Assembly: GCF_002214385.1 (NCBI RefSeq)
Contig: NZ_CP014855.1
Coordinates: forward strand, 248,001 to 312,000
Reading direction: 5' to 3'
DNA: 64,000 nt
Origin: Thermococcus gorgonarius
GTDB taxonomy: Archaea > Methanobacteriota_B > Thermococci > Thermococcales > Thermococcaceae
Shown: positions 7,991 to 18,002 of the stretch, in pieces
Layout: each line of letters begins with the position of its first letter
Numbering within the stretch: position 1 is the first letter of the stretch
Notes under the pieces: generated by a model
Seen by the model: only the letters and a program-made list of their open reading frames with translations
Told to the model about the DNA's origin: nothing
The model's database searches: none
Translations under genes and position numbers: made by a program

Positions 7991-8236
7991 TCAGCTCTCT
8001 CCCTCTATCTCTATAACCTTAACGTAGATCGGCATGTTCTGGAGCTCAGATACCATTCTTTCTGCGGCCCTGTTGGAGCGGGCGAGCATGACGAAGGCAA
8101 CGTCGCCCTTGTACCTTGCCTCGGTGAAGCTTATTATGTCTCCCCTTGCTATCCCGTAACCTATTGCCTTTCTAACTTCATCCTCATACTTGGGAACTAA
8201 CTTTTCGGGAATGCTCAGCAGAACCCCATAAATCAT
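7991..8236 (-). CDS. Conserved small protein (81 aa), unknown function
   Basis: Starts MIYGVLLSIPEKLVPKYEDE with GGAGGTGATAG immediately upstream, a near-ideal ribosome site. The sequence alternates strands and helices (GIARGDIISFTEARYKGDVA, then ARSNRAAERMVSELQNMP and IYVKVIEIEGES) and resembles a ferredoxin-like alpha/beta fold. No signal peptide or membrane segment. It sits 48 bases downstream of cdc48 on the same strand and may be read through from it. Confidence 0.75.
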   Translation of the reverse strand: MIYGVLLSIPEKLVPKYEDEVRKAIGYGIARGDIISFTEARYKGDVAFVMLARSNRAAERMVSELQNMPIYVKVIEIEGES

Positions 8237-8284
8237 CCTATCACCTCCCTTGGGAATAGAAAAAGGGCTAAAGCCTAGGGGGCA

Positions 8285-10675
8285 TCAGCCCCTTGACTGT
8301 TTGAACTGTTCCTGTATCTTCCTGTAGTACTCCATCGTCTCCTTGCTCACGCTCGGGCCGATCTTCTTCAGTGCCTCCTCGAAGTCCTTCATGGTGACCT
8401 TGACCTTCTGCCTTATCTCGTCGGCCTTCATGCCGGGCCTTATGATGCCCTCCTGGAGTGCCCTTCTCATGGCGAGCATCGCTGCCTCTCTGACCACTGC
8501 CGCTATGTCTGCACCCGTGTAGCCCTCAGTTCTCTTGGCCAGCTCCTCGAGGTTAACGTCCTCTGCCAGCGGAACCTTCCTGGTGTGAACCTTGAATATC
8601 TCGAGTCTCGCTTTCTCGTCCGGCGCTGGAACGAGGATGAGCCTGTCGAACCTTCCTGGTCTGAGGAGTGCCGGGTCGATGATGTCCGGCCTGTTGGTAG
8701 CACCTATGACAACCACGCCGCTGTTCTCCTGGATTCCGTCCATCTCCGTGAGGAGCTGGTTGATGAGCCTGTCGGTGACCCTGTTCACATCGGTTCCCCT
8801 TCTTGGGGCTATGGCATCAATCTCGTCAATGAATATCACCGTCGGAGCCGCCTGACGGGCCTTCCTGAAGATTTCACGGATGTTCTTCTCGCTCTCACCG
8901 ACCCACTTGCTCAGCACCTCTGGACCCTTGATGGCTATGAAGTTGGCCTCGCTCTCGTTCGCTACTGCCTTTGCAAGGAGAGTCTTACCGGTTCCAGGCG
9001 GACCGTAGAGGAGGATTCCCTTCGGCGGTGTGATGCCGAGACCTATGAACGCCTCAGGATACTTGAGCGGCCATTCGACTGCTTCTCTGAGTTCCTGTTT
9101 CACGTCCTCCAGTCCGCCGATGTCGTCCCAGCGAACGTTCGGAACCTCAAGCAGGACCTCCCTGAGTGCTGAAGGCTCGACCATCTTCAGCGCCTCGTAG
9201 AAGTCCCTCCTGGTTACCTTGAGCTCCTCCAGGACTTCCTTGGGTATGTACTCGGCCTCGAAGTCGATCTTGCCCTCGTTTATGAGCCTTCTCAGTGCGG
9301 CCATTGCAGCTTCTCTCGCCAGAGCGGCGAGGTCGGCACCGACGAAGCCGTGAGTGACCTCTGCCAGCTCGTCGAGCAGGGCATCGATGAGCTTTGCTTT
9401 GACCTCATCGTAGAGCTTCTCGTCTATCTCCCTCAGGACCCTCTTGATCTCCTCCTCGTCCTTGGCCTCTTTGACCTTTCTTATTGCCCTCTCGACGAGG
9501 TCTCTGTAAGCGTCGTTCTTCTCAAGCTCCTCGAGTATCTCGATGACCTTGCTCTTCCTGAACTCTGGCTCAATGGGCATTCCTCTGGTGTGGATCTGGA
9601 GTATCTCCTTCCTTCCCTGCTTGTCGGGAACGCCAACTTCAATCTCCCTGTCAAACCTTCCAGGCCTCCTCAGGGCCGGGTCAATGGCATCCGGCCTGTT
9701 GGTCGCGCCTATGACTATGACCTTGCCCCTGCTCTTCAGACCATCCATGAGGGTGAGCAGCTGGCTAACAACCCTCTTCTCGACCTCGCCGTGGGTCTCC
9801 TCTCTCTTTGGTGCAATGCTGTCAATCTCGTCGATGAAGATTATGCTCGGAGCGTTCTCCTCAGCCTCCTTGAAGACCTCCCTTAGGCGCTCCTCGCTCT
9901 CACCGTAGTACTTGCTCATTATCTCTGGACCGTTTATGGCTATGAAGTGGGCGTTTGCTTCGTTTGCAACGGCCTTGGCAAGGAGGGTCTTACCCGTTCC
10001 AGGCGGACCGTAGAGGAGAACACCCTTCGGCGGCTCAATGCCGAGCTTCTCGAACAGCTCCGGGTGCTTGAGCGGGAGCTCTATCATCTCCCTAACCTTC
10101 TGGATGACGTCCTTAAGGCCACCGATGTCCTCGTAGGTAACGCCGAGGGCGGTTGCCTTGCTTACCTCCTTAACGGGCTTCTCACTTATCTGGAAGTCAG
10201 TAAACTCGGTTATCTGGACTATTCCAGCCGGAGTCGTTGCCGTAACGACGAAGGTCAGCTCCTGTCCGAGGATACCGACCTTTATGTAGTCGCCCCTGAC
10301 AACGGGCCTACCAACCAGCCTGCTGTGAAGCCACTCGACGAAGTCTCCGCCAAAGCGTATTGGCTCGGTTGGGGCCACTATGACTTTCTTGGCCTCTTTA
10401 ACGTCGGCCTTCCTGACAGTTACCTCGTCACCCAGGCCAACGCCCGCGTTCTTCCTGATGGTTCCGTCCATCCTGATGATGCCAAGTCCTTCATCCTCTG
10501 GGTAAGCTGGCCAGACTACTGCCGCGGTGTTCTTGGTTCCTATGATTTCGACTATGTCACCTGACTGAACACCAAGTTCTCTCATGGCCTTTCTGTCAAT
10601 CCTAACTATTCCCCTGCCAACGTCCCTCTGATAAGCGGACGCGACTTTAAGTTTGACTTCTCTCCTCTCACTCAT
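8285..10675 (-). CDS. cdc48: Cdc48/p97/VAT AAA+ ATPase
   Basis: 796 residues. An N-terminal double-psi barrel substrate domain (residues 1-190) is followed by two AAA modules with Walker A GPPGTGKT near residues 222 and 556, Walker [13 protein letters not shown] and [12 protein letters not shown], and arginine-finger blocks [10 protein letters not shown] and [11 protein letters not shown]2 lacks the eukaryotic C-terminal tail but has a short one. The enzyme unfolds proteins and feeds the archaeal proteasome. ATG 10675 is set by GAGGTGAT just upstream. Its promoter carries the same Phr-like operator as the hsp20 gene (see 10693-10716), so it is predicted to be heat-shock induced. No intein. 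Confidence 0.97.
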   Translation of the reverse strand: MSERREVKLKVASAYQRDVGRGIVRIDRKAMRELGVQSGDIVEIIGTKNTAAVVWPAYPEDEGLGIIRMDGTIRKNAGVGLGDEVTVRKADVKEAKKVIVAPTEPIRFGGDFVEWLHSRLVGRPVVRGDYIKVGILGQELTFVVTATTPAGIVQITEFTDFQISEKPVKEVSKATALGVTYEDIGGLKDVIQKVREMIELPLKHPELFEKLGIEPPKGVLLYGPPGTGKTLLAKAVANEANAHFIAINGPEIMSKYYGESEERLREVFKEAEENAPSIIFIDEIDSIAPKREETHGEVEKRVVSQLLTLMDGLKSRGKVIVIGATNRPDAIDPALRRPGRFDREIEVGVPDKQGRKEILQIHTRGMPIEPEFRKSKVIEILEELEKNDAYRDLVERAIRKVKEAKDEEEIKRVLREIDEKLYDEVKAKLIDALLDELAEVTHGFVGADLAALAREAAMAALRRLINEGKIDFEAEYIPKEVLEELKVTRRDFYEALKMVEPSALREVLLEVPNVRWDDIGGLEDVKQELREAVEWPLKYPEAFIGLGITPPKGILLYGPPGTGKTLLAKAVANESEANFIAIKGPEVLSKWVGESEKNIREIFRKARQAAPTVIFIDEIDAIAPRRGTDVNRVTDRLINQLLTEMDGIQENSGVVVIGATNRPDIIDPALLRPGRFDRLILVPAPDEKARLEIFKVHTRKVPLAEDVNLEELAKRTEGYTGADIAAVVREAAMLAMRRALQEGIIRPGMKADEIRQKVKVTMKDFEEALKKIGPSVSKETMEYYRKIQEQFKQSRG

Positions 10676-10692
10676 GATCATCACCTCACGAT

Positions 10693-10716
10693 TTTTGATT
10701 ACCATTGGTTACTAAA
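10693..10716 (-). promoter_or_regulatory. Phr-type heat-shock operator of cdc48
   Basis: On the minus strand the site reads TTTAGTAACCAATGG then TAATCAAAA, lying 10 bases downstream of the TATA box (10727-10734, TTTATAAA, with BRE CGAAAAG at 10735-10741). The same site with three substitutions stands in front of hsp20. Known: in Pyrococcus the repressor Phr controls exactly an AAA+ ATPase and Hsp20 from a site of this type overlapping the transcription start. The phr gene itself is not in the window. Confidence 0.8.
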
Positions 10717-10838
10717 TCACTAATCCTTTATAAACTTTTCGATTTTTCTAAGGGATGGTTATTAAAACTCAAAACCGTTCTCTAAACAGGTCAGAAAAAA
10801 GATTAGACCGAGACTGTAAGAAGGTTAAAAATGTCAAA

Positions 10839-11324
10839 TCACTCGATCTTGACTTCAAATCCCTCTTTCTCCGGCTTGGTGGGATTCTTCTTTGGAATCT
10901 CGATCTCAAGGACGCCGTTGTTGTACCTTGCTTTGGCCTTCTCCGGGATGACCTCCTCTGGCAGTCTGATGACCCTCCTGTAACCGCTGTAGTAGCGCTC
11001 AATCCTTATTGCACCCTCGCGCTCGAGCTCCTTCTCGCGCCTCATCTGGGCTTCGATGTAGACAGTGTCCTCTGTGACTCTGAGCTTGATGTCCTCCTTG
11101 CGGACTCCTGGGAGCTCAACGGTTATGACGAACTTGTCACCGCGGTCGAAGATGTCGGCGAAGGGCTCCCTCCAGGTCTCGCTGATGGCGATGCTCTCCT
11201 CCGGCTCGCGCCAGCTCCAGATCCTCGGACCGCGCATGATGTCCCTGAATATGGCGTCAATCTCCTCCTGTATCTCCCTCATAAGGTCAAAGGGGTCCCA
11301 GTAGCGGTCCCTCCTCCAGGCCAT
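10839..11324 (-). CDS. hsp20: Small heat-shock protein Hsp20 (alpha-crystallin family)
   Basis: 161 residues. The alpha-crystallin domain spans residues 55-150 (ADIFDRGDKFVITVELPGVR, then EDIKLRVTEDTVYIEA) and the C-terminal extension carries the IxI-type anchor (VLEIEIPKK). It forms large oligomers that hold unfolding proteins. ATG 11324 is preferred over GTG 11333 because GGGAGGTG is correctly spaced from it. It has its own promoter and Phr-like operator, and cdc48 follows on the same strand under a second copy. Confidence 0.95.
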   Translation of the reverse strand: MAWRRDRYWDPFDLMREIQEEIDAIFRDIMRGPRIWSWREPEESIAISETWREPFADIFDRGDKFVITVELPGVRKEDIKLRVTEDTVYIEAQMRREKELEREGAIRIERYYSGYRRVIRLPEEVIPEKAKARYNNGVLEIEIPKKNPTKPEKEGFEVKIE

Positions 11325-11345
11325 CGGCACCACCTCCCGGTGCCT

Positions 11346-11369
11346 TTTTGATTACCGTTAGTTACTAAA
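11346..11369 (-). promoter_or_regulatory. Phr-type heat-shock operator of hsp20
   Basis: Minus-strand TTTAGTAACTAACGG then TAATCAAAA, 9 bases downstream of TATA box TTTATAAA (11379-11386) with BRE CGAAAAG. It matches the cdc48 operator at nearly every position and in the same place relative to TATA. Confidence 0.8.
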
Positions 11370-11428
11370 ACGTCACCCTTTATAAACTTTTCGATTTTAG
11401 TATGCGGTGGTGACTAAAATCTACCTTG

Positions 11429-12286
11429 TTATAGCTTCAGCCTGGAGTCGGATTTGATTGGAAGGGCATCGTAACCGAGTCCCCTGAGAATCCTCGCGAA
11501 CTCATCCGCGAAGCCGTAGACCGTGAAGATTTTCTCCGGCTTAACCCTCTCTACGATTTTCATCAGCTCCCAGAAGTCGGCGTGGTTGCTCAGCTTAAGC
11601 TTTCCAAATCCCGAAACGGTAAGCTCCCAGGGAGAAGGCGAGTTCTCAACCCTCGGCGAGCGGTATGAGCGGAGCACAACCTCGCCGTCTTTATCAACGT
11701 TCCCGAACTTGACTCCGAACTTGGAGTAAACCCTTGCCACCTTCAGCATTGTTCTGCTCGGCCTAACTGTGTAGCCGTGGACGTCGAGTATCTTCATGAC
11801 CTCCTGGGCTTTTCCCATTTGATTAACGTAGAGAACCGGCCTCTTTCCACTGTCAAGAGCCTCCTCAACAAATGCCACCAGCTTCTTTTCCGCCTCTCTA
11901 GGTGAGGGAAAGGTAAATCTCGGGACGCCGAAGGTGGCCTCGATTATCAGAAAGTCTGCCCTTGGAAAGCGGCTCTTTTCAGCGGTCCTCAGCTTGAACC
12001 ACTTGGTGTCTCCGGTGTAGAAGAGCGTCCCGCCCTCGAGCCAGAGCTTTATTCCGGCGGAGCCAAGCATATGGCCGGCAGGATAGAGCTTGGCCTTGAA
12101 GTCCCCAAGGTAAAAGGTCTTCCCGAAATCGATTTCCCTGTAAAAGCCGCCTTTCCTGAGGTGGCTGAGGTATTTTGTTGCCTTAGTTGAGAAAATAACC
12201 TCTCCACTGACGAAGTGGTCTGTGTGGGCGTGGCTCTGGAAGGTGAAGCGCGCCGAGCTGTCGAGGCCGACTTTTCCGATTATCAT
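11429..12286 (-). CDS. Metallo-beta-lactamase fold nuclease/exonuclease-like protein
   Basis: 285 residues. Metal-binding motifs are SHAHTDH (residues 19-25), PAGHMLGSAG, FYTGD and, near the C-terminus, LSNHADF, the arrangement of SNM1/CPSF-like nucleases with a minimal inserted domain. Such archaeal proteins are annotated as RNA/DNA processing exonucleases; substrate is not known. The start ATG 12286 lies about 25 bases after a TTATATTG box (around 12309-12316) with no ribosome site, suggesting a leaderless message. Divergent from the ABC transporter genes. Confidence 0.8.
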   Translation of the reverse strand: MIIGKVGLDSSARFTFQSHAHTDHFVSGEVIFSTKATKYLSHLRKGGFYREIDFGKTFYLGDFKAKLYPAGHMLGSAGIKLWLEGGTLFYTGDTKWFKLRTAEKSRFPRADFLIIEATFGVPRFTFPSPREAEKKLVAFVEEALDSGKRPVLYVNQMGKAQEVMKILDVHGYTVRPSRTMLKVARVYSKFGVKFGNVDKDGEVVLRSYRSPRVENSPSPWELTVSGFGKLKLSNHADFWELMKIVERVKPEKIFTVYGFADEFARILRGLGYDALPIKSDSRLKL

Positions 12287-12371
12287 TGTTATTGAATACG
12301 CCCCGATCAATATAACCTTCCCGCCCGAAACCCTTAATTACATCCGTTTCGATAGCACTCTGGGTGTTGAA

Positions 12372-13310
12372 ATGGAGACCTACGTCATCGAGACCAGAGA
12401 CCTCACCAAGTTCTTCGGCAAGAGGAACATCGTTTATCACCTGAATCTCAAGGTGCCTAAGGGCGTGGTCTACGGCTTCCTCGGGCCAAACGGAGCGGGA
12501 AAGACGACTACAATTAAGATGCTCACAGGTGCCCTTAAACCTACCTACGGCGAGATAAGGATTTTCGGCATGGAGATGCCGCACGAGAGGGTTGAGATAA
12601 TGAGGAAAGTAGGCTACATGCCTGAAAAGCCTATAGCCTACGATGATATGACGATCTTCGAGTTTTTGACCTATATGGGGCGCCTCCTCGGGCTCAAAAA
12701 AGAAGAGGCCGTGAGGCAGGCCAGGGAGCTCATGGCCTACACTGGAGTCGGAAAGCTGGCCTTCCACAGGATAAAGGAGCTCTCCAGCGGGCAGAGGCAG
12801 AGGGCCATATTCGCGGCTTCCCTCCTCGGGGATCCAGAACTCCTCATTCTGGACGAGCCGACGAGCAACCTCGACCCGGTTGGAAGGATGGAGTTCATCG
12901 GGAAGGTTCTTGAACTGGCCAAGTCAGGAAAGACGATATTCATAAGCTCCCATATTGTTAGCGAGATAGAGCGAACCTGCAACTACGTTGGGCTCATAAA
13001 GGACGGCCAGCTCATCGAACAGGGCCGCGTGAGGGATCTAGTGAGCATGGAGAGCAACGACTACGACATTATGGTCTCAGACAACTCAAGGCTCATTGAC
13101 TTCCTCAGGGACAAGATCTACGTCAGGGAGGTCTGGGAGGAGGAAGGCGTTGTCAGGGTCAGACTCGACGAGAGGTTCTCTGAGCGCTTTTTCCTCGAGG
13201 TTCCCCAGTTCATAGCCGGCGAAAAGCTGGCCCTCAAACTCTTCAAACCCCATACCAGCCCCCTTGAAAGGATCCTCATGAAGCGCTTCAATGTGGGGTG
13301 GAAGGAATGA
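12372..13310 (+). CDS. ABC transporter ATP-binding protein (ABC-2 exporter type)
   Basis: 312 residues. Walker A GPNGAGKTT near residues 39-47, signature LSSGQRQR, Walker B LLILDEPTSNLDP and the H-loop ISSHIV are all intact. The C-terminal 90 residues form the accessory domain common in natA/CcmA-like exporters. It powers the permease encoded by the next gene, with which it shares an ATGA stop/start overlap. ATG 12372 is chosen as the conserved N-terminus METYVIETRDLTK; upstream codons read into the divergent promoter. Substrate unknown. Confidence 0.95.
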   Translation: METYVIETRDLTKFFGKRNIVYHLNLKVPKGVVYGFLGPNGAGKTTTIKMLTGALKPTYGEIRIFGMEMPHERVEIMRKVGYMPEKPIAYDDMTIFEFLTYMGRLLGLKKEEAVRQARELMAYTGVGKLAFHRIKELSSGQRQRAIFAASLLGDPELLILDEPTSNLDPVGRMEFIGKVLELAKSGKTIFISSHIVSEIERTCNYVGLIKDGQLIEQGRVRDLVSMESNDYDIMVSDNSRLIDFLRDKIYVREVWEEEGVVRVRLDERFSERFFLEVPQFIAGEKLALKLFKPHTSPLERILMKRFNVGWKE

Positions 13311-14134
13311 ACCTGAGAGTGAGGCTGAAAGCTGATAAACTGTTCCAGTCCCCGCTGTGGGTCGTCTTTTCCACTGAAATCACAAAGCTCCTCCGTTCGA
13401 GGAAGTTCAAGGTTCTTCTCGCTATAACCCTGTTCCCGGCGGTGATTTACCTCCTCAGTCCAAATCCAACCGGAAGCGGTCTGGAAGCTATGAAAAGGGC
13501 CTTTGAAGGCCTGATGCTCGACCTGCTTCCCAACTACTGGCTCGGGATAATAGGCCAGCTCATAGTCATAATCCTTATGAGCGACCTTCTTGCCGGTGAG
13601 ATCGACAGGGGCACAATAAGGCTCCTAATAGCGAAGCCCCTCCGCCTCTCGGAGCTCGTGGCGGCCAAGTTCCTCGCGGGATTGGGCACTTTGGTACTCC
13701 TGTTTGGCATCCCCTACGTGGTGATCTGGCTCTACAATCCCGTCGTTTACGGAGTAGGAGTTAGTGGGCTCTGGGAAGGCTTCAGTGATCTCCTCTACGT
13801 CCTCGGTGTGACACTTCTTCTGATGGCCAGCATAGGGGCCCTCTCGATGCTCCTGTCAGTGGTTATAAGCCGCCCCCTCTACGCTTCCCTCGCGACCTTT
13901 GGCCTCATCTTCCTGCTCCAGTTCCTCATACCTCAGATTCCTTACATCAGCAACCCCGAGAGCTACACCCTCGGCTACAGGGCGGTTCTCCTCCTCAAGG
14001 GGGGATTCCACGAGGTTGACCTGTCAGGATTCCAGGGAAGTCCGGAATACACCGCCATCTTTTTCCTGTCTTCGACAGTCCTCCTGTTGGTACTAACGTG
14101 GGCCGCCCTCGAAAGGAGGGAGTTCCCCGACTGA
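13307..14134 (+). CDS. ABC-2 type transporter permease
   Basis: 275 residues with about six membrane helices: an N-terminal cytoplasmic stretch, then FKVLLAITLFPAVIYLL, LGIIGQLIVIILMSDLLAGE, and several more helices before a C-terminal VLLLVLTWAALERREF. The DLLAGEIDRGTIRLLIAKPL coupling block is typical of ABC-2 permeases. ATG 13307 overlaps the ATPase stop by four bases and GGTGGAAGGA supplies the ribosome site. Exported substrate unknown. Confidence 0.92.
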   Translation: MNLRVRLKADKLFQSPLWVVFSTEITKLLRSRKFKVLLAITLFPAVIYLLSPNPTGSGLEAMKRAFEGLMLDLLPNYWLGIIGQLIVIILMSDLLAGEIDRGTIRLLIAKPLRLSELVAAKFLAGLGTLVLLFGIPYVVIWLYNPVVYGVGVSGLWEGFSDLLYVLGVTLLLMASIGALSMLLSVVISRPLYASLATFGLIFLLQFLIPQIPYISNPESYTLGYRAVLLLKGGFHEVDLSGFQGSPEYTAIFFLSSTVLLLVLTWAALERREFPD

Positions 14135-14222
14135 TGGACTTTTTATCCAATGCAAAGGAAGAGCTTGAGCTATGTAAAAGGTTTTTATACTCCGATGCCC
14201 AAGTAGGGGCAGGTGATCGGAA

Positions 14223-15911
<1,689 letters not shown>

Positions 15912-16018
15912 TCCTTTCCTATTTGTTCCACTTTTTGGGTTTTGAGGTTCTACAAAAAAGCTTAAAAACGGGTGGCTGAAGGAAGGTTAGGCATTCACGA
16001 TTATTCGGAGGTGTGGTC

Positions 16019-16174
16019 ATGGCGAGGAACAAGCCACTTGCAAAGAAGCTTAGACTTGCGAAGGCAGCAAAGCAGAACAGGCGCGTTCCGGTTTGGGTTA
16101 TCGTTAAGACCAACAGAAAGGTTATGACTCACCCGAAGAGGAGGCACTGGAGAAGAACCAAGCTTAAGGAGTGA
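16019..16174 (+). CDS. rpl39e: 50S ribosomal protein L39e
   Basis: 51 residues, starting [20 protein letters not shown] and ending [14 protein letters not shown], a near-invariant small basic protein lining the peptide exit tunnel. GGAGGTGTGGTC precedes the ATG and GCTTAAAAACG at 15960-15970 is the promoter. It is 10 bases before rpl31e and heads the ribosomal/aIF6 operon. Confidence 0.97.
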   Translation: MARNKPLAKKLRLAKAAKQNRRVPVWVIVKTNRKVMTHPKRRHWRRTKLKE

Positions 16175-16184
16175 GGTGATCTAA

Positions 16185-16457
16185 ATGCCGATAAAGCCCG
16201 GTGAAGAGGTCATATTCGTTGTCCCCCTCAAGAAGATAAAGAAGCGCGTTCCACGCTGGAAGAGGGCACCGAGGGCTGCTCGCTTCCTCCGCGAGTGGAT
16301 AGCGAGGCACGCCAAGGCCGACGAGGTTGTTATTGGTACCGACGTCAACGAGAAGATCTGGGAGCGCGGCGCTGAGAAGCCGCCCAACAAGCTTCGTGTC
16401 AAGGTCGTCGTCGAGGAGAGCGAAGGCAAGAGGATTGCCAAGGTCTCCCTCGCCTGA
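16185..16457 (+). CDS. rpl31e: 50S ribosomal protein L31e
   Basis: 90 residues, [20 protein letters not shown] and [16 protein letters not shown] are the diagnostic blocks. It sits near the tunnel exit of the large subunit. GAGGTGATC is located correctly before the ATG. Cotranscribed with rpl39e and aif6. Confidence 0.97.
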   Translation: MPIKPGEEVIFVVPLKKIKKRVPRWKRAPRAARFLREWIARHAKADEVVIGTDVNEKIWERGAEKPPNKLRVKVVVEESEGKRIAKVSLA

Positions 16458-16486
16458 ATCCTTTACTTTTGCCGCGAGGGATAATT

Positions 16487-17173
16487 ATGCACATAGAGAG
16501 GCTTGATTTTGAGAACTCCCCATATCTCGGTGTTTACGGCGTTGCTACCGATAGGGTAGTCCTGGTTAGGGAAGGCCTTGGTGAGAAGAAGCTCAACGTT
16601 CTTCGGGAAGTCCTTAAAGTTCCGGTAGTTGAGACGAGCGTTATGAAGTCGCGCATAGTAGGTATATTCTCCGCCGGCAACTCGAACGCTATACTAGTCC
16701 CGTGGTACGTATGGGATGCTGAATTGGAGCACATAAAGAATTCCTTTAGGGAAAACGGAGTTGACACCGAAATAGTTCCCTTTAAGAGCACGCTGACGGC
16801 ACTTGGGAACCTAATCTTGGCAAACGACAGGGCTGCTCTGGTCAGCTCAAAGTTCACCAGGGAAGAGGCGAAAGAGATCGGAGATATCCTCGGTGTAGAG
16901 GTCGAGAGGGGAATGATAGCTGACTATCACGCCGTCGGTAGTGCCGGTGTTGTTACAAATAAAGGCGGTCTGGTTCATCCTGAAGCTACAGATGAGGAAC
17001 TTGAATGGCTTAGGGACCTCTTCGGGGTTGACATATACGTTGGCACTGCCAACATGGGCGTTCCGTTCGTCGGCTCGTGCATGCTGGCCAATTCCAATGG
17101 CGTTGTTGTCGGCCACTTGACCACTGGACCCGAGATAGTGAAAATTGAAGAAGCTTTGGGATTCCTTGACTGA
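16487..17173 (+). CDS. eif6: Translation initiation factor aIF6
   Basis: 228 residues with the five-fold repeated IF6 fold: MHIERLDFENSPYLGVYGVA, TANMGVPFVGSCMLANSNG and GHLTTGPEIVKIEEALGF. aIF6 binds the large subunit near L24e and L14 and prevents subunit joining. ATG 16487 gives the normal N-terminus; the upstream ATG-like start at 16469 would add an unrelated tag. Only a weak GCGAGGG ribosome site is seen. Conserved archaeal order with L31e and L18Ae. Confidence 0.96.
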   Translation: MHIERLDFENSPYLGVYGVATDRVVLVREGLGEKKLNVLREVLKVPVVETSVMKSRIVGIFSAGNSNAILVPWYVWDAELEHIKNSFRENGVDTEIVPFKSTLTALGNLILANDRAALVSSKFTREEAKEIGDILGVEVERGMIADYHAVGSAGVVTNKGGLVHPEATDEELEWLRDLFGVDIYVGTANMGVPFVGSCMLANSNGVVVGHLTTGPEIVKIEEALGFLD

Positions 17174-17188
17174 TGGGAGGTGTGAAGA

Positions 17189-17422
17189 ATGGAGGTTAAG
17201 GTCTTCCGCGTTAAGGGTACCTTCGAAAGACTCGGAAAGAAGCAGCCCTTCACTAAGGAGTACAGGGCTTTGAAGGAGGAGCACGTTAAGGAGCTTGTTT
17301 ACTCCGAGATAGGAAGCAAGCACAGGGTTCCCAGAACTAAGATCTGGATAGAGAGCATTGAGGAGATCAGTCCCGAAGAAGCAGAGGACATGGTAGTTAG
17401 AAGGCTCAGCCTTGAACTCTGA
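17189..17422 (+). CDS. rpl18a: 50S ribosomal protein L18Ae (LX)
   Basis: 77 residues, [20 protein letters not shown] at the start and [20 protein letters not shown] in the middle. It is the archaeal one-domain form of eukaryotic L18a/L20e. GGGAGGTGTGAAGA precedes the ATG. Last ribosomal gene of the operon begun at 16019. Confidence 0.95.
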   Translation: MEVKVFRVKGTFERLGKKQPFTKEYRALKEEHVKELVYSEIGSKHRVPRTKIWIESIEEISPEEAEDMVVRRLSLEL

Positions 17423-17469
17423 CGGCAAGTTTTTTAACCTCTGATTTTTTACAATTATAAGTGGTTACC

Positions 17470-17988
17470 ATGGGCGGGGAGGCTCTCTATTTTTCCGGCG
17501 GAGTCACTTGGGTTGTAAAGACCCCCAGTGCGGTCTATGGGGAAGTTCTGGATGATTATGCTTATCGGGTAAAAATCGACCTCTCCACGGGTTCCTCTTT
17601 TTGCACGTGTCCAAAGGGTGGTTCTTGCGAACACGTAGATGCCGTGAAGATCGCCCTTGAGAGAGGATTCTACTTCGAATGTAACACTAACGTCTTTCCC
17701 GAAGCATGCGCGCTTTCAATGATGGAGGAGGTACCTGCTCTCGCGCTTGAGTATTCTATTAAAATGCTTAGATATGAGCTTCAGACGGATGAGAGTGGTA
17801 GTAAGTCCGCTTACTTTTTCATGCTTTCCATGGACCTCGAAAGAAAGCTTAGAGACCCAAGAAAATTGCCCATTCTCCAGGAGTTGCTTGATGAATACAC
17901 CCGTCTGTTTCCAGATTATCCGCTTACAGAAAGGCTTAAATCCGAGTTCAAGCGTTTAAAAAGTGAGTTAATAAAAGCCCGGGAGTAA
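17470..17988 (+). CDS. SWIM zinc-finger protein upstream of reverse gyrase
   Basis: 172 residues. SWIM motif [11 protein letters not shown] (CxC-x5-CxH) around residues 41-51, preceded by [14 protein letters not shown] as in other SWIM domains. The remaining C-terminal part is helical (TPR-like) with no other motif. SWIM domains bind DNA or protein. TTATAAG at 17455 is a likely TATA box very close to the start, so initiation may be from an upstream promoter or leaderless; GTG 17461 is an alternative start. The reverse gyrase start follows 14 bases after its stop, so the two are almost surely cotranscribed. Confidence 0.8.
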   Translation: MGGEALYFSGGVTWVVKTPSAVYGEVLDDYAYRVKIDLSTGSSFCTCPKGGSCEHVDAVKIALERGFYFECNTNVFPEACALSMMEEVPALALEYSIKMLRYELQTDESGSKSAYFFMLSMDLERKLRDPRKLPILQELLDEYTRLFPDYPLTERLKSEFKRLKSELIKARE

Positions 17989-18002
17989 CGGGGAGGATGG
18001 AC

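Noticed and set aside
12183-12767. Minus-strand frame of 194 codons over the ABC ATPase start
   Set aside because: Covers the divergent promoter and the antisense of the Walker A region; no ribosome site and no protein-like pattern.
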